Source of the DNA: Isochrysis galbana
Taxonomy: Eukaryota; Haptophyta; Isochrysidales; Isochrysidaceae
DNA: 64,000 nt
Direction: 5' to 3'
Assembly: GCA_018136815.1 (NCBI GenBank)
Contig: CM030933.1
Location: forward strand, 4,060,106-4,124,105
Below the pieces are notes generated by a model. The model was not told where the DNA came from, made no database searches, and worked only from the letters and a program-made list of their open reading frames with translations. A program made the translations under genes and the position numbers. Shown piece by piece: positions 41,070-54,729 of this stretch; positions within the stretch are counted from its first letter, which is position 1, and each line of letters starts with the position of its first letter.

Positions 41070-42113
41070 ATGGAGCGCGCGCCGACCGCTCCCCTCTCCC
41101 AACCCCCCGCAGCCACGACGCCCCAACGGGGCCGCCCCAAGCCGCCGGAGCCAAAGCGCTCGCAGGCCTCCGCACCGCCCGACAACGACGTCGAGATGGC
41201 GCCGCCTTCCTCGCCTCCCAGGCAGCCACAGAAGCAGGGAGCAGGCAAAGTCCTGTTCCCTGCAGACAAGCACAGCCAGACCCAGGCTCAGAGCACCACC
41301 GCCGCCGGACAGCCACCCACTCAAGGACTCCCCATGGGGTGTGGCAGCTCTGCTGCCACCCCCATGGCGGTAACACCTACCACCTGTGCACCCCTCGGGG
41401 GCGGGCACATGACACAACAATCAATTCTTGGAGCTTTTGCTCCCTCCAACCAACAACCAAATCCCACAGCCAAATCTTATGCTCAAGCCGCGCACGGACA
41501 CAAGGGAAAAGAGCCACAAAGGCAAGATCAGCAGCCACCAACCCAACAGCCACAACCACAGTCGCGCAAGCGGGCCGATCCACAGTCAGACCCGATGCCG
41601 AATCCCAACAACAACACCTCATTCGCCTCCCCTCCACCAGAGGAGGAAGAAGAACCCGAAGACACCCCTTTTTTCATTCAGCTAGCTCAGCTAGCTGAGG
41701 ACAAAAAGGACATTAAGAGTGAAGATGTGGCAACCTTCATGAAATTCCTACTCTCCAGGCTGGAAGGCCTAGATGCCACGCCAGACGGGATGGATAAGGG
41801 CCGAAAGGGCCCATGGATCTTCTACGTCGACGACGATGCACACAATCAATTCAAGGCCGCCTACGGCGACAAACTTACGACGGTACTCTCGGGAATCCCG
41901 CACGAATTTGGAGTCACCTACGGCGAGCTAGCCGATTCAGCACCACGCAAATCTAGCGCGGTCCGGTCCTCCCTCAAGGAGGTCGCCACGTACATCGTTT
42001 TTCGCATTTTCGACCCGATTAAAGCGTACAAAACCAAAACTCGACATTTGGCTAGCGCACTGGAACGTGAAGGTTTCCATGTCCTTAGGGAGGCTCCTCA
42101 CAAGAGGGCATAA
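41070..42113 (+). CDS. LINE ORF1 protein
   Basis: 347 residues with the start codon 27 bases after the element's 5' end. The first 200 residues are Pro/Gln/Ala-rich and disordered. An acidic patch (PPEEEEEPEDTPFFI) follows. Then a folded C-terminal domain begins near FIQLAQLAEDKKDIKSEDVA and includes GPWIFYVDDDAHNQFKAAYG and ATYIVFRIFDPIKAYKTKTR. ORF1 proteins bind the element RNA. No zinc knuckle is seen, and the family is not one I recognise. Its stop is immediately followed by the truncated ORF2, so its own C-terminus may have been changed by the internal deletion. Confidence 0.65.
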   Translation: MERAPTAPLSQPPAATTPQRGRPKPPEPKRSQASAPPDNDVEMAPPSSPPRQPQKQGAGKVLFPADKHSQTQAQSTTAAGQPPTQGLPMGCGSSAATPMAVTPTTCAPLGGGHMTQQSILGAFAPSNQQPNPTAKSYAQAAHGHKGKEPQRQDQQPPTQQPQPQSRKRADPQSDPMPNPNNNTSFASPPPEEEEEPEDTPFFIQLAQLAEDKKDIKSEDVATFMKFLLSRLEGLDATPDGMDKGRKGPWIFYVDDDAHNQFKAAYGDKLTTVLSGIPHEFGVTYGELADSAPRKSSAVRSSLKEVATYIVFRIFDPIKAYKTKTRHLASALEREGFHVLREAPHKRA

Positions 42114-43792
42114 AATGGATAACCCTTCCGGCGTACCCGAGAGTGGGGACGAGAGAAGACGGGCCCCTATTGGGTGTCGGACTCCTCCCCATGGCCGAAC
42201 ACACGCGAGCGCTTCAAGCGATATGGATAGCCCGTTACCTTAACCCGTCAACGGCGGAATGGAAAACGGTCCTAGACCAATGGTTCAGCCGCACCCCCTT
42301 AGGGCGCGCGGCGGTCTTCTCGAAGGTCGACTCGAGGAGCCTCACGGCTAGCATTCGCGGTAATAGCACGCTCCCGACTTTTTGGAAGCATGCGCTCGAG
42401 AACTTTAGACGGATTAACTTCCATAGGGAAACAAACACACGGGAAGGAACCCAGGGCTCCCCGATATGGTACGATCATTTCCACAAACCTCCGGCGATTC
42501 ACCATTCACATAGGTCGAAATGGGAGTCTCTACAGACAGTTATCGTGCATAATACTATTAACCCGGGTACGGGGGACATATACACTACAGAGGAATGCGC
42601 GGCTTACTTGCCGGACGGAGAACGGTGGATACGCCATAGAGGAAATTACATTTCGGTAGCTCCCTTCCTTAAGTCGTGGGAAAAGATATCTGAGTGGACT
42701 AGAGCAAGACTAGTAGATACCACATCTGACTATATGGACCTTCTTAGAAAACAAGCGAAGTCCCCGCTTCCTCCTCCGGAGGAGCAAGAGTTAGTCCCTC
42801 AAGAAGATCCGGACGCACACGATCTAGGCGACATTCTAGTGGACAAAGACCATAACTTCTATCTGCGCCGAAGGGGCGATTACCACAAGGTCCGGCTTAA
42901 CGTTATGGGAGAGCCCCACATCCACGAGCGGATCAGCCCGCAACTGTTGCCTGACGAGCTATTCACCCCACTGAAGTGGGGACGAGCGTACGACGGCCCG
43001 GCGGAAACAGCGTATCCGATACCTCAAGAGTACACGCTAAAAGGCACGCAAACTACGCTAGAGGATATGAGTGTCAGGGTCTTGACCCAAGCGTTCCTCG
43101 CACTGAGGAAGACAAAAGCACAAAAATCCACGCTAAGATGGGAGAAAAGGCTACCGGCCCTCTCGGGAAAGTGGAAACAAGTATCGCAATTGTACAAATA
43201 TAACTTTTTAACACCCAGGGACTCTTATCCGCATTTTAAACATATTCTACATAGAAGAATAGCCACGGCGAACCGTTTTGCCGACGATCCGACATGCCGC
43301 TTTTGTGGCATAGCCCCCGAGAGTTCCACTCACCTGGCCTCATGCATCGCGACGGAGCCCGTCTTTGAATTCATAGAAGGACTTTTAGGGATTTGCCTTA
43401 AACCGGGATCCGAAATACCCCAACGTCTTTTCTGCTATCAGGTCGACAGACCGCACCCCTCCTCGGGAGCCTCGGGATACCTTGGTATCCTGGCGTGGAG
43501 GTATATCGTAACTGACTTCTATAACATCCAGTATGGCAACGCGGACGGCAGGTCCGTCAGGTCGATCTTAAGAGCGATCCTCACGAGATATCACCTGTTA
43601 GCAACGGCGAAAGTCGGCTTCTTTCAGAGGCTAAAAAAACAACGGGAGAATATGGGGTTACACGCCCCGAGCAACAAACACATTAAGAAAATGATAAGCC
43701 CGCTGTACACGGTGGACAAGGATTTCAACATAGGAACGTCGGAGGACCTCCTGCAAGCGGCAAGGGGGCTGGACCTACGTCACATCACCTAA
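42114..43792 (+). pseudogene. LINE ORF2, C-terminal part only
   Basis: The frame continues upstream of its first ATG to the ORF1 stop. It starts past the palm domain at GVGLLPMAEHTRALQAIWIA. It contains the CCHC-like zinc motif FCGIAPESSTHLASC and the conserved block LAWRYIVTDFYNIQYG. It ends at ARGLDLRHIT. The equivalent zinc motif at 58.3 kb reads CRLCHDHQERSSHLAWC. Catalytic RT motifs (including YxDD) and the endonuclease are absent, so no transposition activity can be expected from it. Confidence 0.8.
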
Positions 43793-44111
43793 AGTAGCTA
43801 ACTCTCTGGGTAGGAATCACAGCAGTTATTAACGAAGGAGCCTAAAGTACTTAAGGGACAATAACCAGAGCTAACACCGAAATCAAAGGAAGATCCACAG
43901 TCTCCCGCCCCCTTCTCTCCAACTCCTGGCTGAAGCAGCGCGCGCGGCCTCCCCGGAACCAGCTTCTCCGCTAATGAGGGAACTGGGAAAGGGGGAGGGG
44001 GTTGTTAGGGGTTAAGGTTGGGTAGTAGGGAGGTACACTAGCACACTGCCTCACGCCGCACACGTAGCGGGGTTTTTTAAGAAGATTTTTTTTTCTCCAG
44101 TCACTCTCTGA

Positions 44112-44410
44112 CCAAGACACACAAGACATACTCACCCCAGTGCAGGCGAGTGCGTGCGGCGCCCGGCGCGCGCTCGGCGAAGGTCTGGACCAGAGTGGTG
44201 TCAGCTCAGCCCCTGCTAGCAGGCAGGGGCTGAGGTTGGTTGTGCAGGCCCACTCAGGGGGTGTCTGCGATGGAGAGAGGGGGGCGCGAGGCCCCCATTG
44301 GCCTCCTACTTATAAAAGTAGTTGATAATAATAGTAGTATAGGACATGCTTCAAACATGTATTCATGTGGCCCATGTTGATGTAGACCCTTGGAGGGGGC
44401 ATGGGGTCAC
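44112..44410. repeat. GC-rich repeat-like flank with TATAAAAG palindrome
   Basis: CAGCCCCTGCTAGCAGGCAGGGGCTG at about 44198-44223 is a near-perfect inverted repeat. It is followed by a G-run and CTACTTATAAAAGTAG (44307-44322), which resembles the ends of repeat A. Likely a diverged member of the short-repeat family. No gene is visible. Confidence 0.4.
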
Positions 44411-47400
44411 TTATCTTCCTTTGGCCACGCGGCGGGATGGGACAACGCCTCGTGGCACTGGCGCTGACGATTCAGGAGGACGGTAGATAGGATGGGAACC
44501 ACGCACTTCGTAGACCCATTGCATGTCGTCTGTCAAGATGATCAACTTGCCACGCAGCGCTTTTCCATACTCGGTTGGCGCATACGTGACCGTGAAGAGT
44601 GTCCCGCCTGATGAAGAGGCCAGCACGCCCTGCGTTGGCTGGACATTGAAGACCAATGGCGACTCAGGTGTGAAGAACGCCGTGAAAGGTGCAGCATCCC
44701 TGCCCATGTTGGGTAGGCGGAAAGAAATGGCGGACGACTTCTTCATCTCTGCAGCGATCTCGATGACGTCGTCAGGTTCAGCATCTCCGGCGTCCAGATT
44801 CATGTCGTACCTCCACCGGCCGCCCATTTGCTTACTCACAATGATGGCGGCCGCGGCACGAATCGGCCGGAGGGGTTCCCACGAGACATCGACCGAGAGA
44901 GAGGGTGGGGTCAAATCATTAGTGGCTGGAATGAGTTGAAGAGTCCGACTCAACACATTGGCAACCTCAGGCTCTGCATCTAGCTCGAGCGTGAAGGGTT
45001 CACCCTCGCCTACTAGGCCAGGCAAAGGTAGCGTCAATGTCTTACTCAGCGGCTGACGAGCGCGTGTGGTGAGCGCAATTGGCCGAAGAAGTGGACGAGA
45101 GACAGCTATGCCAGATAGTGGGAAGGCCCATGTGAGCACGCGGCCTTTCCACGTTGCATCCAACAGAATTGTTCCAGATCGCTCGACCATGTCGTCAGCC
45201 TGGAAGGCGAAAGGCAACTGCACCGTTTGCCTCGGCTGAAGAGTAAGACCTCCAGGCTTGCGCAGCAAGCGGAACGGTGAAGAAGTGCCCCCCAAGCCAG
45301 GCAACTGCTCAATCCGACACGTCAGGTTGAGAGGAGCATTGAATGGATTGCGGAAAGATATGATAGATGAGTGTGGCTGTCCGAGGGCAGCTTCGACTTC
45401 AACCGCTGGCGCAGCCGGTGTGTGCGCATCAGCCGCCTTGCCAATACCACGTGCCTCGTAGACCAGCTCGCCGATGTGAGCGTGGGAGATTGAGAGCCGC
45501 ACCTCGACAGGTATATCAAAGTCGGACGGGCAGTACGTGAGCCGGACGGGTAGCTCACCATAGGGGGGGAGGATGAGAGCTGGCTCGCGGCCACTCGGTG
45601 CTGCCGGTGCATTGTCAGGTGCCACGCTGAAGTCATCACTATTCTCAAGGATCAAGTCCAGCCAGAGCTCATTCCCGGTGGGATTGGAGACAAGAAAAGT
45701 CTGCGACGTTGAGCTGCCAACAACCGCCTGCATGTCGGCCAAGCGCACGGGGTTCGCGGCTTCGCCACGAAGTTTGAGCTCATACCAAAACTCGCCCGCC
45801 TCTTCGTTGAGGAAGGCGACAGAACCAAATGCATCACCAGCTGTGAGGGGCGAGTAAAAGAGCTCGTACGAGGTGGTGCCAGGACCGGCTGGCACGAGAA
45901 TTGAGCCATCGCCATAGAGCGACTCGCCCGTAATGGAGACGGAAAACTCGAGCGCGTGCACCGATGGGTTGACTATCGGGATTTCGACAGCAACGACTTT
46001 TCGCAAGGGCGCAACGACTTCGATGGTCCGCTCGGCCGGCGGCGGTGACGCACGGAGTTCGACAGTATACCACATGAACCTGCCGTCAGGTGCCGTAAAA
46101 GTTATGGAGCCTTGCACGGTACCTCCCATTTGGGCGTTTACCACAAGCTCGTATGTTGCCTCTCCTCCACTACCCGAGCGAGATCGCGCAGGGACCAAGA
46201 TCGAGGCGGGTCCGGATACGTGCAGCAAGTCCGAATCAACGCGAAGCTCGCACGGCGAACCATCGTTAGACACGTTTGTCACACGGAAGGAAAGTGGCTT
46301 AGGCGTTCGAGCCTCGCAGTCAAGGACTACGTGGTCATCAGCCAGCGGATCCTCGCCCGTGCCCTTCAACATGTAGACGTACTTGTCGCCTGCCACAGCA
46401 TTGGAAAGAATCAACTCACCATCGAAGCTGCCCGTCCACGAGGGCGTGAATTCGAGTGGGTAGTGCGCCGTCGAACCCGCTGGCACACGGATCGATGCTG
46501 GGCCCGAAAAGCCGTCACCGCGCAACGTCGCCACAATATTCCATTCGACATCCATCCCATTGACGATAGGCAGCTCCTGCCGCATAGGCGTGCGGGCCGG
46601 CCCAACAAACTCGAGTGTCGCCTCAATACCCGGTGCCTTCGCCGTCCCAGATAGCGCATACAAGCGCACATCTAGTGCCGACATCAACAGCATCTCCCCG
46701 GTGTAAGTGCCTGGTTCGCGAGGCACGAAACGGACACTTAGCTTGTTGGTCTCCCCTGTCTCACGCATGCCGCTCATGGCACTAGTGCGTGGAGTGGAGG
46801 GTACGGCGTCAGCCCTCGATGGAGTCTTCGCACGTGAGCCAGCGGATCCACCTGGCCGAGCAGATTCCGCTAGCTCCACCTTCTCCGACGAGCAAAATGC
46901 GGAAGAAGATACGGAGACGTTGAGGGTCTGTCTACCCTTCACAAGCGGCTCGTTGCCCCACACGGCAGACCAGCGCTCGCGCTCCTTGCCCGAACGGTCA
47001 AGCACCATCTGCTTGGCGCGCTCAAGCTGAGGGTTCCGCGATGGCAACGCGAGCTCCTTTACATCCGACTGCGCCACTTCGCACACCAGCTTGAGCGTCT
47101 CGATCGGTAGCGGTAGACCCACACTCGCCGAAATACGATACGACCACTCGCCCACCGTCGAGTCGGCAAGCCAAACCGTGCAAGAGTAGTCGCCAAGCTG
47201 GAAGGGGATAAACTGGATGGATAGGGACGCCTCGCCGCGCGCATCGAGCTTAACGGAAGCCGAGCCGCCTGCTGACGCCGACCAGAATGCCTTCGGGAGC
47301 CGTTTGGCCACCGTCTCCTGGTCCCACTCTTCAGCTACAACGCTAGAAACAGTTGTCGCGTCTGCTGCACGCGAGGTACCACGCCCGCCGCTACGACCGC

Positions 47401-50400
47401 CCTTGGCCCCGCCTTTAGCGCGGGAACCACCACGACCAATGGCTGCGGATGTGAAAGGTGACTCCAGAGGAGGACGCGTCTCAAACAGCTCGACACGCAG
47501 CATGGAACCAGCCTGAAGAGCCCCGGCGAGCTCCTCGGGGGGTCGTATGGGAATTGTGATGGTGGTGGGCGTATAGAGCTTTGCCTCTGCAGTGTGCGTC
47601 GCCGAAGGCTTGCCTATGGCGATCTCGGCCTTAAGTTCGAATACTAGCGTCGACGCGTTCGAGACACCAATACCGTCGCCACGCGACAAGAATCGCAAGG
47701 TTGCCCACATTTCGCCCGTGAAAGCTGACGTGACTGCAACAGGAAATTTGACAGATGCGCGAGGCTCGAGCCGAAGCAACATACGAGCCGGCTCCTTACT
47801 CGAGGGGCTCTTGCGATCGATAAAAAAGCAGGGTGCGCCATCGAGGACGACGTCGTACTCCACGGGCCGGGGAGACGGGTTGCTCAGCTCGATTTCCTTG
47901 ACTACTGTTTCGTGCAGCCCACCCGCAAAAGAGACAGTAGCCTTAGGTACGCAATGAGGAAGAACCTGGTGTAGGTGAAGTGCGAATATGAGCAATTCAC
48001 GAGCAGACCCGTTCGCAAGCGTGCCGGCGTAGTCGTTGTTGTCTGCGGGGCCAGCACGGAATGGCACCCCCAACTCGGCAAGAGTGGAGAGCACTGCGCC
48101 CATATTGGCTGTTGAACCCGTACCATCGCATGGTGCAGGCGCAAGTGTTGCCAGCCGGCCGGCAGGCCGGCTTGGTGCACCACGTGTCGCTGGTGCCGCA
48201 TGCGCCGCAGTGGAGGGCACGTGCGATGCAATTACAGCCGCAAATACATGTCCATCACAGAGAGTAGTGCGGGCATCAGCAATAGCAAGCGGTGCCTCTT
48301 CGGGACGCGAGAGAGACCAATGGGCCTCGAGCCAGCGCAACAAAAGTGTCTCTGATGACGAGTAAGCGTTCGCTCCGTTCAGCATAGGTGCCTCGTTCGA
48401 AAGCGCCGTGATCGTCTCCTCAGGCATCGTGAGAGGAAAAGGCGGGGCGCGGAACGAGGCTGGCGTTACTCGACAAAAAACAAGGGCACGCAGAGTCTGC
48501 ATCACCACCTCCACCCATGCAGCTGCATGGGCAGCCACGTGCTCAGCCGTCAGCGCTTTTGTACGGCGCCGCGACAGGCGGCCGGCGCGTTGTGTGGCGG
48601 GAATCGTGCCGACTCCGGCCTCAGCCAAGCGAAGGAAATCTGGCAAAGGCAGGAGATAGTCGGATTTTATCGAAGCGAGGAGTGCACCCGTTCCGCGAAG
48701 GAAGATCAGGATTTGGTCATATGTGCCCAGCGAAGCGCGTGCTAGCTGCTTCGTGTTCTTGCGATCCGTCACGGCAGGTGGAGCTGGTACGCGGCGACCG
48801 CTGAGCAATTCAAGCAGCTCGATTAATCCCTTAGCCTTATTCAAGCATAGGGGTGCTGGAAAAGGCCCCGCTGTCATGGGAAGAGCAAGAATGGATGAGC
48901 AAATGAAAGCGCATAGCATCTCACCCGTGCGGACAGCCGCGGCGGCAGCGGTGTGCTCTTCTTCCTCGCTCGGCCGGCCGCCGGCGAGCGCTGCCATGGC
49001 GACCTCCATGAGCACTGGATCAGCCACAACTAGGTGTGAGCAAGGGCTACTCCTTGCATCTTCACGAGGTGGGGGTGCGGCGATCGGCTCGAGTTGTCGA
49101 GAGTCGATGACAGCGGCCGCGGGCATGGGCGTCCCACCACGCGCCACCGGCCTATGCGTGCCACTCTTCTCCGAGGGTGGAGGAGGATGCAGCATCTCGA
49201 ATCGCAGGTGAGGTGCAGCGGGCCCGCTCAAATAAGGCTCTGTGGTGAGCACCGATGCGTCGGATGTGGCGGACACGGGAATCGTGAACTTGTATCCCTC
49301 CGAGTCGACGAGTTCGATACGCGATGTGAAAGAAATTGGTCGCGAGGATTTGAATGATACCATGAGTAGGAGCTTTTGCTTTGCAACACCGACGAGACGG
49401 CCCTCGGGAAAGTAGAGCTCAAGCGGGTGCCGCTCCGTATCCGATGTCACTCGTCCCTGCAACGGGCGTGGCGATGGGCAATCTACTCAATCAGTATGCC
49501 AAAGCGGGCACCCAGGTACACATTTTGGTGCAGATAGAGGGTGCCGGTCGGAACGAATGGAACTAGGCAAGCCGCGAGCTCAAAGAAAAACATGCCGCGC
49601 TCAAAAGAGCAATCGACAACGAACCTGTAGCTCAAGATTATCGTAGCCCTCGTTGATGACGTAAAATGCAGCGCGCGCGGTGTGCCCAAGAGGTACGGGC
49701 GGCAGCACGACCTCGGGCCGATCAAACTCCAGGCGCGGCCGCGTCGCTGTAGCCTTGAGTTGGACGCTTAGGTATGGCAAGGCACTGGGTTGCGACTGGG
49801 CCCCATCGAGAAAGAGCGGCAAAGAAATGTCGATTGACATCGGCTTAAGCGGAGCAAACTCTATTGGGAGCGTGAAGACTCCAAGGGGCTGTAGGGTACC
49901 CGAGGTGATGGGGAGATAAAAGCCTGTCCCAGCAAGCGCTGAGGTATCGATGGCCCACTCAAAGGCCGCATCAGCATCCTGAGAGTAGAGCTCAATTTGC
50001 GTGCGATAGGGCAGCGCAGGATCCCGCACGATCTTGGAGCCCATTTTGACCCGCGTCGAGGAGACACCAAGGCGCGCGCGGAGGCCTTCCGCGCACACGA
50101 GCCGACGCAGCTCAGGGCAGCCCGGAACGCCGGTTAACTCCAACGGTAGCTCAAACTCGAGCTTTCCCGCCTCTCGAGGTTCGAAATTCAATGAGAGTGC
50201 TAGTTCTGAATGAGGAGCAACGGTGATCCGATACAGACGCTGCTCAGCAGGCATTGTAGAAGCCATCGCCGCTAAGTCAACGGTATCTTCAGGACTGAAG
50301 TCCGCCTCCTCGCCCGGCTGCGCCGTGTCGGGCGTGCGTCCGATGAGTTGGAGCGGGCTCTCGGTTTCATCTTCGATGGCAGTCACAGTGGTTGCAACCT

Positions 50401-53400
50401 CGGCGGCGTCCATCTCGGCGTGCAACATCTCGGCCTCCTTGCTCGCAAGGAGCTGCAAATTGAAGGCCGGGTGCGCGGACAGGTCGCAGTGTAGGATGGC
50501 TGAAATGGGCGACGAGTTGACAAGCGTGAGCGGCCTGTGAATCTCAGAGCCGACCACCACAGGCCTAAACTCAAAGTCATCCTCTTTAAGAGATGCCTGA
50601 GGCACGAGTGCCTCGAAGCTAATTGGTAGTTTCAACGTTTTTCCGTAGCGCACCAAAATCTCGAGAGCAGACTCGAGCTTGACAGGGACATCGCTTATGG
50701 CCTCAACGGCCATCTCGAGGGCGTCTCCGGGGCGCACCGAGCCCCTTGCCGGGTTGACTCGCCACCTTGCCGGTATCGAAGACGACTGGATCTCGAAGGC
50801 GACTTCTCCAGAGCCGCCATTCTTAAGAGTGAACAAACGCTCGTTTGCCACACCAATGGGATTGATGCCAAACGAGAGATTCTTTCCCCCCAGGGTGAGC
50901 TTCGCCTCAGCCAGTCCAGGGGCTTTACACAGCAACGTGCGTGAGAGGCCACCTTCGACTAGACACTCCAAGGCGTGCTCAGTCAGGCACCCGATTGTCG
51001 GTGCGAAATTGACGGTGAGATTGATCTTAGATTTGGGCGGCACCTCGCCCGACTCCGGCGAAACGCTGAAAGCTGGGCGGCCCTGCAGATTGGCTGGCAG
51101 CTGCCACTGAAAAGTAGCGGGAGCGGTACCGCGATTTGTGAGCAGGAGAGCACGAGAAGCCACCATGGAAGCGTCACCTGCGGCGAAGATAAAGTCGAGC
51201 GACTCCACTGGCGCCAGCTTCATACTAGTGAACTCGAGCTCGGGTGCCACCACCTCGGCCACGACCGTAAATTTGAAGGCGTGGATGCCTAAGTGAAGAA
51301 AGAAGTCACAATAGGGCAAGGGGGGCGATTTCAAGCTATGTGATCCAGCATGTGCCTGGAACTTGTCTCATGCAATCAGCGCTTTGAGAATACGATGGCA
51401 AAGGAAGTGGGCATGAGACGACTACACGATCGAGGCTCACCATTGATAACATACGAGACTGTGCGACGCAAGGACATGGGCTCATCGACGCGAAGGGTGA
51501 TGTCGAATCCGGCTGCGGCGCCAGCAGGGATGACCTGGGCTTGAGGCCAAGAGTCCGCAAGTTCGGGCTCTTCTGCCGCGCGCACCTATGGGTGGGGTGG
51601 GGTGGGGTGGGGTGGGGAGGGGTGCTGGGAGGTTACACTCGGGGCGAGCCCAAGCGGGCTACCAAAGCTCTCAGCCCCGCCCTCCATGAACGATGCCATA
51701 TTCCGAAGGTGAGGTCCAGCACCGCCACGAGTGTAATTCGACGCGCGAGCGTGATGGCAGCGTACGGGCAGGACTCCCAAGGAAACTCGCGCGGGATTTG
51801 GAGGGATATTCATGGCATCGACGCACCTCAACCAACACCATTGTACGGAGGTCATTCGCAACGCAAAAGTTGCGCGAAAGGACGGTACCGGCCGTGATCT
51901 TGCCGAAGTCGATCGTCTTGGGACCACCAACAACAGCCATGAGCTCCTTTGGTGAGAGCGGCTGCTTGCATTCGCGCATCTCCTCCGACGTTTCTGGTGC
52001 ATCCTTGAATTTGCGTCCAACTAGCTGGATGGGGTCGAAAACGGCAGCACGGCGGCTTGACCCGGGCTGTTGCTGGGATCCAGGTGCCGCGTAAGGCCGT
52101 TGCAGCCAGAGCGGTTCGCGCGTCGTCTCGAGCTCGGGCCACGGCATCGACAAGCCTGAGAAGGGCTCTAAGCCCAGCGAGAAGCCAAAAGCAAAGTCTC
52201 CCGGATCGACCCCGGTTTGCCTTGCCCGCTTCTCTGTCTCACGGTGCTCTCGAGCACGCACAAGGTATTCATCGTACTGCTTCCGGTGCTCTGCGCGCCC
52301 CAGCTGCTCAGCAGAGCTCAGCTCAAACCCTGTATCCATCTGATCAATGCGATCAAGGGTCACATCAACGAGAGCGCGTGGGCCACCTGCGCGCGTACTG
52401 CGCCGCGACGAGCGCAGCGTATTGAAGACCGTCGACTGCTCGAGTTGTGCAGTCGCATCCCACAAGGCAGGACGTGTCCACATCTTTTTCGCATTGTCGG
52501 TCTCATTCAGCTGGATCACTCGCGGCGGCTTGACAAAGTCCTCCGGTAGCTTGTCGATGCCGCCCATCGGTGCGCGCTTGCGTGGCACAGTGCAGCCGCC
52601 CCAAAGCTTTATGAAAGTTGTGGTGACCTTGCCGTCAAAGCCAAGGAGCTTTGCACTCGCCTTCAACTCTCCGAGCTGGTGTGGGCAAAATCGCACCATC
52701 ACCTCCGCCGAACCCTTCGGCGCCAGGGTTCCATTGGTAGGAGAAAGCGTAAAGTTAGCAGGCTGACTCAGTGAAAAGTCGAGCGGCAGGTGCTTAGACT
52801 CGTTTGTAATTGTGAGTATTCGATCGACATAATCATATTGGTCCACATTGCCAAAGACGAGGTTGGGTGGTGCAACCTTCAAATGCGGCGTAACTCCTTC
52901 CCCCACGAGCCTGAGGGTTGACTTTTGCCCCGTTTCGACAGACTCGACTTGCAACTCGACCGTCATCCGCTCTATATCGTCCCCATCGGCACCCTGTGGG
53001 ACGCTCGCCACGAATCCTGTTTCAATTGTCGGTCTAGGGACTGGCCGGAAGACGGCCTCCACATGGCACCGGCCATGTGGCGGAATCATACCCATTGCCG
53101 GGCTCATACTGAGCGAACGGCTAGCAACGTCTATGGTGGACGGATCGGCATCTGCATCGACATCCGGATTGAGGAAGGCAAAGTCAATCGCTGTTGGCCC
53201 CGTGTTAACCACGGTCAGCACGCGCCTCACCTCGAGGCCATAGAAGAGCTTGCCGAAATCGACCCGGTTTATTGCTTTCCCATTCGCGTCGAGGAGCTCG
53301 AGCGCTTGCGGGTGCACGTGAGCGCTGAGCGAGATGATGGGCGCAGAAACGAGATCACTACCGCCCTCGATGTGTAGTTGCACTGAGCCAGCTATCCTGC

Positions 53401-53983
53401 CTGCCTCCCCAGCCAAACACTGAACTTTCGCCTTGGCACTGCCACCCGCTGGAACCTCAGTCCTGTCGGGCAGCACGCGGAAGGAGGGCGTCGCGCCCTC
53501 TTTTTTCCGGCCCCCACCGCTAGGAAGGACATCAAAGCTGACAGTCCCAGGCCGTGTGCCTGTGTTGCGAAGCACCAGGTCTCGCGAGGTGGGCGAGCCC
53601 TGCACGACATCGCCAAACTCAAGAGAAGTTTCACACAAGATCTCAGCGCACGGCGGGCGAACGACGACCGGAATAGTAAGGAGTTCGGTCTGGCCGTTGC
53701 CATCGGGCCGGCCCACTTGCACGAGCAGCTGGTCGTTCAGTGGCTCGACGCTCTCGCTAAGGTAAAAAAGCTCAGCCGCCAGCTCGAGGCCAGGGGCCAA
53801 CTCCGCTTCTTTCTGCGAGACGAGCCGCAGTCTGGGCGAGCGTGGCGGCACGATGCGGATGCGCCTCCCATTAGCGGAGACGTTGCGTACCGACAGCGTG
53901 ATCACGTGCTTCACCCCCGGCTCCACGTTTGCCAGCTCGCAGCGCGCCGGCGTGACCGTCACGAAGCGGCCGCGCTCCGCCAT
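44411..53983 (-). CDS. CFAP47: CFAP47-like flagellar axoneme protein (ASH/MSP and calponin-homology domains)
   Basis: Four exons in sense order, 53983-51827, 51585-51441, 51288-49625 and 49456-44411, join in frame at GT-AG sites to give 3003 residues, close to the animal protein. The N-terminus (VTVTPARCELANVEPGVKHV) and most of the chain are repeated ASH/MSP-like beta domains, recognisable by F-G-x-V starts such as LEFGDVVQGSPTSRDLVLRN and LVFGNVDQYDYVDRILTITN. A calponin-homology-like segment lies near residues 1680-1825 (LLLRWLEAHWSLSR, LCDGHVFAAVIASH). The last domain ends WVYEVRGSHPIYRPPESSAP, as in CFAP47. The family docks in the central apparatus of motile cilia. Assignment to CFAP47 rather than another ASH protein (CFAP65, HYDIN) rests on length, the CH segment and the C-terminus. 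No frame damage is seen. Confidence 0.85.
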
Positions 53984-54087
53984 CGCCTCGATCCCCCTCG
54001 CGCAGACACGCGCGCGCTGCCCACAGCCCTTCCCCCTTCTTCTCTTCTTCTCTCTGTTCTCTCTCTCTCGCCCTCTCTCCCTCCCTG

Positions 54088-54675
<588 letters not shown>

Positions 54676-54729
54676 AATAAAAAATAATTACAACTGGGAA
54701 TATCGGCGGCTGCACTGAGCCGCTGGCCG

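Larger units (their letters stand above)
41026..44111 (+). mobile_element. Internally deleted LINE with perfect 17-bp target duplications
   Basis: CTCCAGTCACTCTCTGA at 41026-41042 is repeated at 44095-44111, so the insertion is 41043-44094. Inside are a 27-bp leader, ORF1 (41070-42113), only the C-terminal part of ORF2 (to 43792), a 3' UTR, and nine T residues just before the second duplication. The endonuclease and the reverse transcriptase core are absent. The intact duplications show that the defective form itself was inserted, presumably using proteins from a complete relative. Confidence 0.85.

Noticed and set aside
52057-53765. Plus-strand frames inside the first CFAP47-like exon
   Set aside because: They are antisense shadows of a long frame with consistent beta-domain repeats.
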